A stretch of 64,000 nt of DNA from Streptomyces sp. NBC_00620 (GTDB lineage Bacteria > Actinomycetota > Actinomycetes > Streptomycetales > Streptomycetaceae), in contig NZ_JAPENY010000003.1 of assembly GCF_026341825.1 (NCBI RefSeq), positions 1,860,001 through 1,924,000 on the forward strand, written 5' to 3'. Shown here in pieces: positions 60,023 to 64,000 of the stretch (within the stretch, counting starts at the first letter, position 1; each line of letters begins with the position of its first letter). The notes under the pieces are model-generated. The model was not told the origin of the DNA, did no database searches, and saw only the letters and a list, made by a program, of their open reading frames with translations. The position numbers and the translations under genes were made by a program.

Positions 60023-60668
60023 GGCGGTGCGGTCCTCCGGTGCGGGACAAGGCCTCGGCAGGCACAGTAGCCTCCTTGGCCTTGTCGTCATGGGCTAGCC
60101 GGTCCGCGTAACCCGCCTCGGTCCACATCAGCTTCTTGAACTGCTCGGGTGTCAGCGTCCCCTGCCACTGCGAGCCGTCCGGGCAGAACACCGACTCGCA
60201 GCCGGAGCAGTAGTACCCCGCCCGCCACAGCCGCTCCGCGCGCAGTTCACCCCTGGGCACGACGACCCTCTCGCGAGCCTCGCCGCGGATCACCACGATG
60301 GTCCCGACGAACAGCAGGACCGCGAGGAGCACCCCGCCGATCGTGTACAGCGGCTTGTCCTGCTGCACACCGGTGTACGCGAGTCCGACGCCCAGGCCGG
60401 TGAACACCATGCCTTCGAGGAAGTGCATGAACGAGTCGAAGGAGTCCGTCGCGCCGGGCGACACGGCCAGGCGGTCGGCCAGGCTGCCGCGCTCAGGCTT
60501 CCCGCCGGACCTCCAGTCGGCCTTCTCGCCGGCCTTCTCCCCGGCTTTCCCTCCGGCCTTTTCGCCGGCTTTCTGCTCGGAGCGGGCCTGCTCAACCGTA
60601 CGCACCGAGGATCCGCCACAGCCCGGACACATTACGCCAGCTGCCCCTTGGGCCGACTCGTTCACCAT
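60015..60668 (-). CDS. zinc-ribbon membrane protein with KAGE repeat
   Basis: The 217-residue protein has an N-terminal CPGCGG zinc-binding half, a low-complexity KAGEKAGGKAGEKAGEKA region encoded by 12-base repeats, two transmembrane helices (residues about 98-140), and a cytoplasmic end with CSGCESVFCPDG, the second cysteine pair. Its function is not known. The start is uncertain: ATG 60668 or ATG 60632 are both possible. It overlaps the ARMT1 gene by 8 bases and may supply it with a membrane link or regulation. Confidence 0.7.
   Translation of the reverse strand: MVNESAQGAAGVMCPGCGGSSVRTVEQARSEQKAGEKAGGKAGEKAGEKADWRSGGKPERGSLADRLAVSPGATDSFDSFMHFLEGMVFTGLGVGLAYTGVQQDKPLYTIGGVLLAVLLFVGTIVVIRGEARERVVVPRGELRAERLWRAGYYCSGCESVFCPDGSQWQGTLTPEQFKKLMWTEAGYADRLAHDDKAKEATVPAEALSRTGGPHRHV
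60519..60578 (-). repeat. five tandem 12-bp units encoding KAG[E/G] repeats
   Basis: Five imperfect copies of a 12-base unit (GGCCTTCTCGCC on the plus strand) are head to tail and encode the KAGE linker. Length may vary between strains by slippage. Confidence 0.85.
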
Positions 60669-60697
60669 GGCCGTCACAGTATCCGGCGTGCACAACG

Positions 60698-60734
60698 GCC
60701 TCGCGGCGCCCCGGAACCCGGGACGCCGCGAGGC
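60698..60734 (-). terminator. hairpin terminator after the subtilase gene
   Basis: GCCTCGCGGCG (60698-60708) and CGCCGCGAGGC (60724-60734) form a perfect 11-bp stem with a 15-base loop, 30 bases after the subtilase stop. Confidence 0.85.
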
Positions 60735-60763
60735 ACCGTACGAGATACGACAGAAGCCGGTTG

Positions 60764-62572
<1,809 letters not shown>

Positions 62573-63041
62573 GGGCTTGCCTTTCGGGGCCGGCTCCGGG
62601 CAGCGCGGTGCGAGGCGGAGCAGCGGTCGATTCGCTTCGTCGTCGAAGCGGCGGGGGGTGCAAAACCAGAAAGCGGCGCGGTGGCCGACCATGCGCGTAG
62701 CGACCGGTGAGGGGTTACCTGTGGGGTGGCTGTGGTCGAACGATAGGCAAAGCGCAGGTAAGAGGGATACAGGGGAAACCCTCGACTTGGCTGGTAACCA
62801 ACCCTCGGATACGGGCGGTTGGCCGGGAACGCCCGGGTTCGGCACCGTTGCGGATCTGAACGCAGGGCGCTCGGTTCCCGTACTCCACCGTGCGGTGCGG
62901 CCGCTCAAGTGATGCGGTGCGGCCGCACCGGCTTTCTGCTGTGCCTGCCGTGCCTGCTTTCCCGCCGTATCTGCCTTGCCGCTTTCCCTGTTGCACCCGC
63001 CTTGCCGCTGTCCCCACCGCCCCGCCGAGGAGACCGTCCCG
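62573..63041. other. 469-bp divergent intergenic region, subtilase/LPMO
   Basis: No gene is seen. It must hold both promoters. TGCGGTGCGGCCGC occurs twice (62890-62903, 62912-62925), TGGTAACCA at about 62790-62798 is a small palindrome, and the part nearest the LPMO gene is a C/T-rich stretch with TGCC repeats. Confidence 0.5.
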
Positions 63042-63977
63042 ATGACCGTGACCGCACACCGCACCGCCGCAGCGGCCGCCGTCGCCGTGGGTGTACCCCT
63101 GCTGCTCACCACGCTCGCCGCGGGACCGGCCCAGGCGCATGGCGCGCCGACGGATCCGGTCAGCCGGGTGGTGGCGTGCTCGCCCATGGGCGGGAGCAAC
63201 ACCCGCACAGCGGCCTGCGCGGCGGCGATCGCCGCGAACGGTGCGCCCTTCACGGCCTGGGACAACCTCCGGGTCGCCGGTGTCAACGGCCGCGACCGCG
63301 AGGTGATCCCCGACGGGCAGCTCTGCAGCGGGGGGCTGTCCGCTTATAAGGGCCTCGATCTCGCCCGCGCCGACTGGCCCTCGACCCGCCTGACTCCCGG
63401 TGCGGCCCTGACCCTCAAATACAGCTCGACCATCCCGCACACCGGGACCTTCAAGCTGTATCTGACCAAGCCGGGTTACGACCCGACACAGCCCCTGAAG
63501 TGGTCCGACCTGCCCTCTCAGCCGTTCGCCACCGCCACCGACCCGGCGCTCGTCAACGGTGCCTACAGCGTCAAGGCCACGCTGCCCTCCGACCGGACCG
63601 GCCGCCAGCTGCTCTTCACGATCTGGCAGAACTCCAGCACGTCGGACACCTATTACTCGTGCTCGGACGTGGTGTTCCCCGCAGCGGCCAAGGGCACGGG
63701 CGGAGCCGCCGCACCGGCGACATCCTCACCGGCACAGCGGACGCCTTCACCCACGACCAAGTCGCCGGAGCCGCCGCGGACGACCTCTCCGGCCGTGCAG
63801 ACGCCCACACCCACGCAGACGGCCGCCTCACCGGCCCAGGAGACCGCTCCCGACGACCTCACCCCCGTCGCCGACAGCGATTCCGGCGGCAACACCGCGC
63901 TCCCCCTGGTAGCAGGCGGAGCGGCGGCGTTCCTCCTTGCCGCGGGGGTCGCCCTCACTGCTTGGCGACGCCGCTGA
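63042..63977 (+). CDS. AA10 lytic polysaccharide monooxygenase with C-terminal membrane anchor
   Basis: The 311-residue protein has a signal peptide ending at Ala32, which leaves His33 as the mature N-terminus, as needed for the copper histidine brace; the second ligand is H133 (TIPHTGTFKLYL). The AA10 end YYSCSDVVF follows at about residue 205. It oxidises chitin or cellulose. A Pro/Thr/Ser linker of about 65 residues leads to a transmembrane helix and RRR tail, without a visible sortase motif or carbohydrate-binding module, so it is cell-anchored. GAGGAGA lies nine bases before ATG 63042. Confidence 0.88.
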   Translation: MTVTAHRTAAAAAVAVGVPLLLTTLAAGPAQAHGAPTDPVSRVVACSPMGGSNTRTAACAAAIAANGAPFTAWDNLRVAGVNGRDREVIPDGQLCSGGLSAYKGLDLARADWPSTRLTPGAALTLKYSSTIPHTGTFKLYLTKPGYDPTQPLKWSDLPSQPFATATDPALVNGAYSVKATLPSDRTGRQLLFTIWQNSSTSDTYYSCSDVVFPAAAKGTGGAAAPATSSPAQRTPSPTTKSPEPPRTTSPAVQTPTPTQTAASPAQETAPDDLTPVADSDSGGNTALPLVAGGAAAFLLAAGVALTAWRRR

Positions 63978-64000
63978 ACAGGGCTCCGGCGTGGATCAGT

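Overview
This window looks like a chromosomal stretch of a Streptomyces species. The evidence is very high GC with strong G/C bias at third codon positions, a full-length two-domain geosmin synthase, an SSI-type protease inhibitor, many GTG starts, a rare in-frame TTA codon, and many regulators and secreted proteins. I count about 58 protein genes including two short ones. I saw no tRNA, rRNA, CRISPR array, transposase or prophage gene. Gene functions below come from motifs and family memory, not from searches.

Layout. 1-8.5 kb: a truncated AraC regulator divergent from an NmrA-type reductase, a YihY/BrkB membrane protein divergent from an AidB-like acyl-CoA dehydrogenase, a GAF-HTH regulator, a secreted protein of unknown function and a GNAT acetyltransferase. 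8.6-18.2 kb: one long sulfur-assimilation transcription unit. It has an RRHVDL-type cysteine leader peptide, then sulfite reductase, a small zinc ribbon, cysH, cysC, cysD, cysN, a sulfonate/taurine-type ABC importer (lipoprotein, ATPase, permease) and a sirohydrochlorin chelatase. Activation, reduction, import and siroheme supply are thus together. 18.2-32.9 kb: mixed single genes, namely a mycothiol/DinB-fold protein, a transglutaminase-like protein, DUF1697, an MMPL transporter, a macrolide-type glycosyltransferase, a sugar ABC importer without its own ATPase, an APH-fold kinase, a LysR/EamA pair, a YbaK deacylase, a DEDDh exonuclease and a HEPN protein.

33.0-35.2 kb: two adjacent secreted-protein genes that together resemble a copper amine oxidase split into N-terminal and catalytic halves. 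35.4-47.5 kb: the glycogen-to-trehalose genes glgX, treY and treZ. Between treY and treZ sit a P450, two paralogous M14 carboxypeptidase-like genes, an SSI-type inhibitor whose start overlaps the stop of one M14 gene, and an FHA protein. 47.5-64 kb: a degenerate APH-fold protein, an M24 peptidase, a LysE exporter, a metallophosphoesterase, a PDZ protein, a LysR/GATase pair, geosmin synthase, a Tat-exported EEP-family protein, an F420-type oxidoreductase with a MerR regulator, an ARMT1-type phosphatase with a zinc-ribbon membrane protein, a secreted subtilase with a P domain, and a membrane-anchored AA10 LPMO.

The points most worth a second look are: the leader peptide and hairpins ahead of sulfite reductase; the split amine oxidase with an altered cofactor motif; the translationally coupled M14-SSI pair carrying the only TTA codon I noticed; a leaderless glycosyltransferase promoter with a palindrome inside its spacer; and an unusual number of short tandem duplications at gene ends and in promoters.
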